Assembly: GCF_030378165.1 (NCBI RefSeq)
Contig: NZ_CP119766.1
Location: forward strand, 4,712,001 to 4,776,000
Reading direction: 5' to 3'
From: Flavobacterium panacagri
GTDB lineage: Bacteria; Bacteroidota; Bacteroidia; Flavobacteriales; Flavobacteriaceae
DNA length: 64,000 nt
The position numbers and the translations under genes are program-made. Numbering within the stretch: position 1 is the stretch's first letter; each line of letters starts with the position of its first letter. The notes under the pieces were generated by a model, which was not told the origin of the DNA, ran no database searches, and saw only the letters and a program-made list of their open reading frames with translations. Positions 61,378 to 64,000 of this stretch are shown one piece after another.

Positions 61378-64000
<2,623 letters not shown>

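Overview
The window looks like chromosomal DNA of a Flavobacterium-type member of the Bacteroidota. The evidence is low GC content, a SusC/SusD pair, many exported proteins whose signal peptides end in ...AQ or carry lipoboxes, AT-rich leaders without strong Shine-Dalgarno sites, and gaps packed with dispersed palindromic repeats. All 30 supported genes lie on the minus strand, so transcription runs from the right edge to the left. I saw no tRNA, rRNA, CRISPR array, transposase or phage gene.

The window is essentially one very large pectin utilisation locus. Right to left: (i) a GH2 beta-galactosidase cut by the right edge, a GH106 alpha-L-rhamnosidase, an SGNH/SASA acetylesterase, a DUF5703 protein followed 6 bp later by a multidomain PL1 lyase, a GH127-type beta-L-arabinofuranosidase and a CE8 pectin methylesterase, ending at a strong terminator (47349-47394); (ii) a 600-bp leader, then susC, susD, a PL1 pectate lyase, a DUF3826 protein, a second PL1, a beta-helix/DUF6298 protein, a GH140 apiosidase and a GH28 polygalacturonase; (iii) a GH43 enzyme, a large propeller protein, a GH78 rhamnosidase, an STN-like/esterase fusion, a GH95, an MGH1-like lipoprotein, an unrelated HEAT-repeat membrane protein, a second GH78, a BNR-propeller lipoprotein, an exported isomerase-fold lipoprotein, a large unclassified glycosidase and two GH2 enzymes, ending at a bidirectional terminator (1697-1726). 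Left of that are an unknown lipoprotein and an SDR oxidoreductase cut by the left edge.

Together the genes could de-esterify and cut homogalacturonan (CE8, PL1 x3, GH28, esterases), bring pieces into the periplasm through SusCD, and strip rhamnose, galactose, arabinose, apiose and possibly L-galactose or fucose. GH140 + GH95 + GH106 + GH78 + GH28 + PL1 + GH2 + GH127 resembles the rhamnogalacturonan-II toolkit described in Bacteroides thetaiotaomicron. No regulator, sugar-acid catabolic enzyme or inner-membrane transporter is present, so those functions must be elsewhere.

The second theme is the non-coding DNA. Nearly every gap is filled by inverted repeats from at least six families, often nested inside one another and in several cases starting 2-10 nt from a stop codon. 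One family (8044-8139, 21950-22084, 29980-30075) keeps conserved flanks around a variable stem, which is what a structured RNA would look like.
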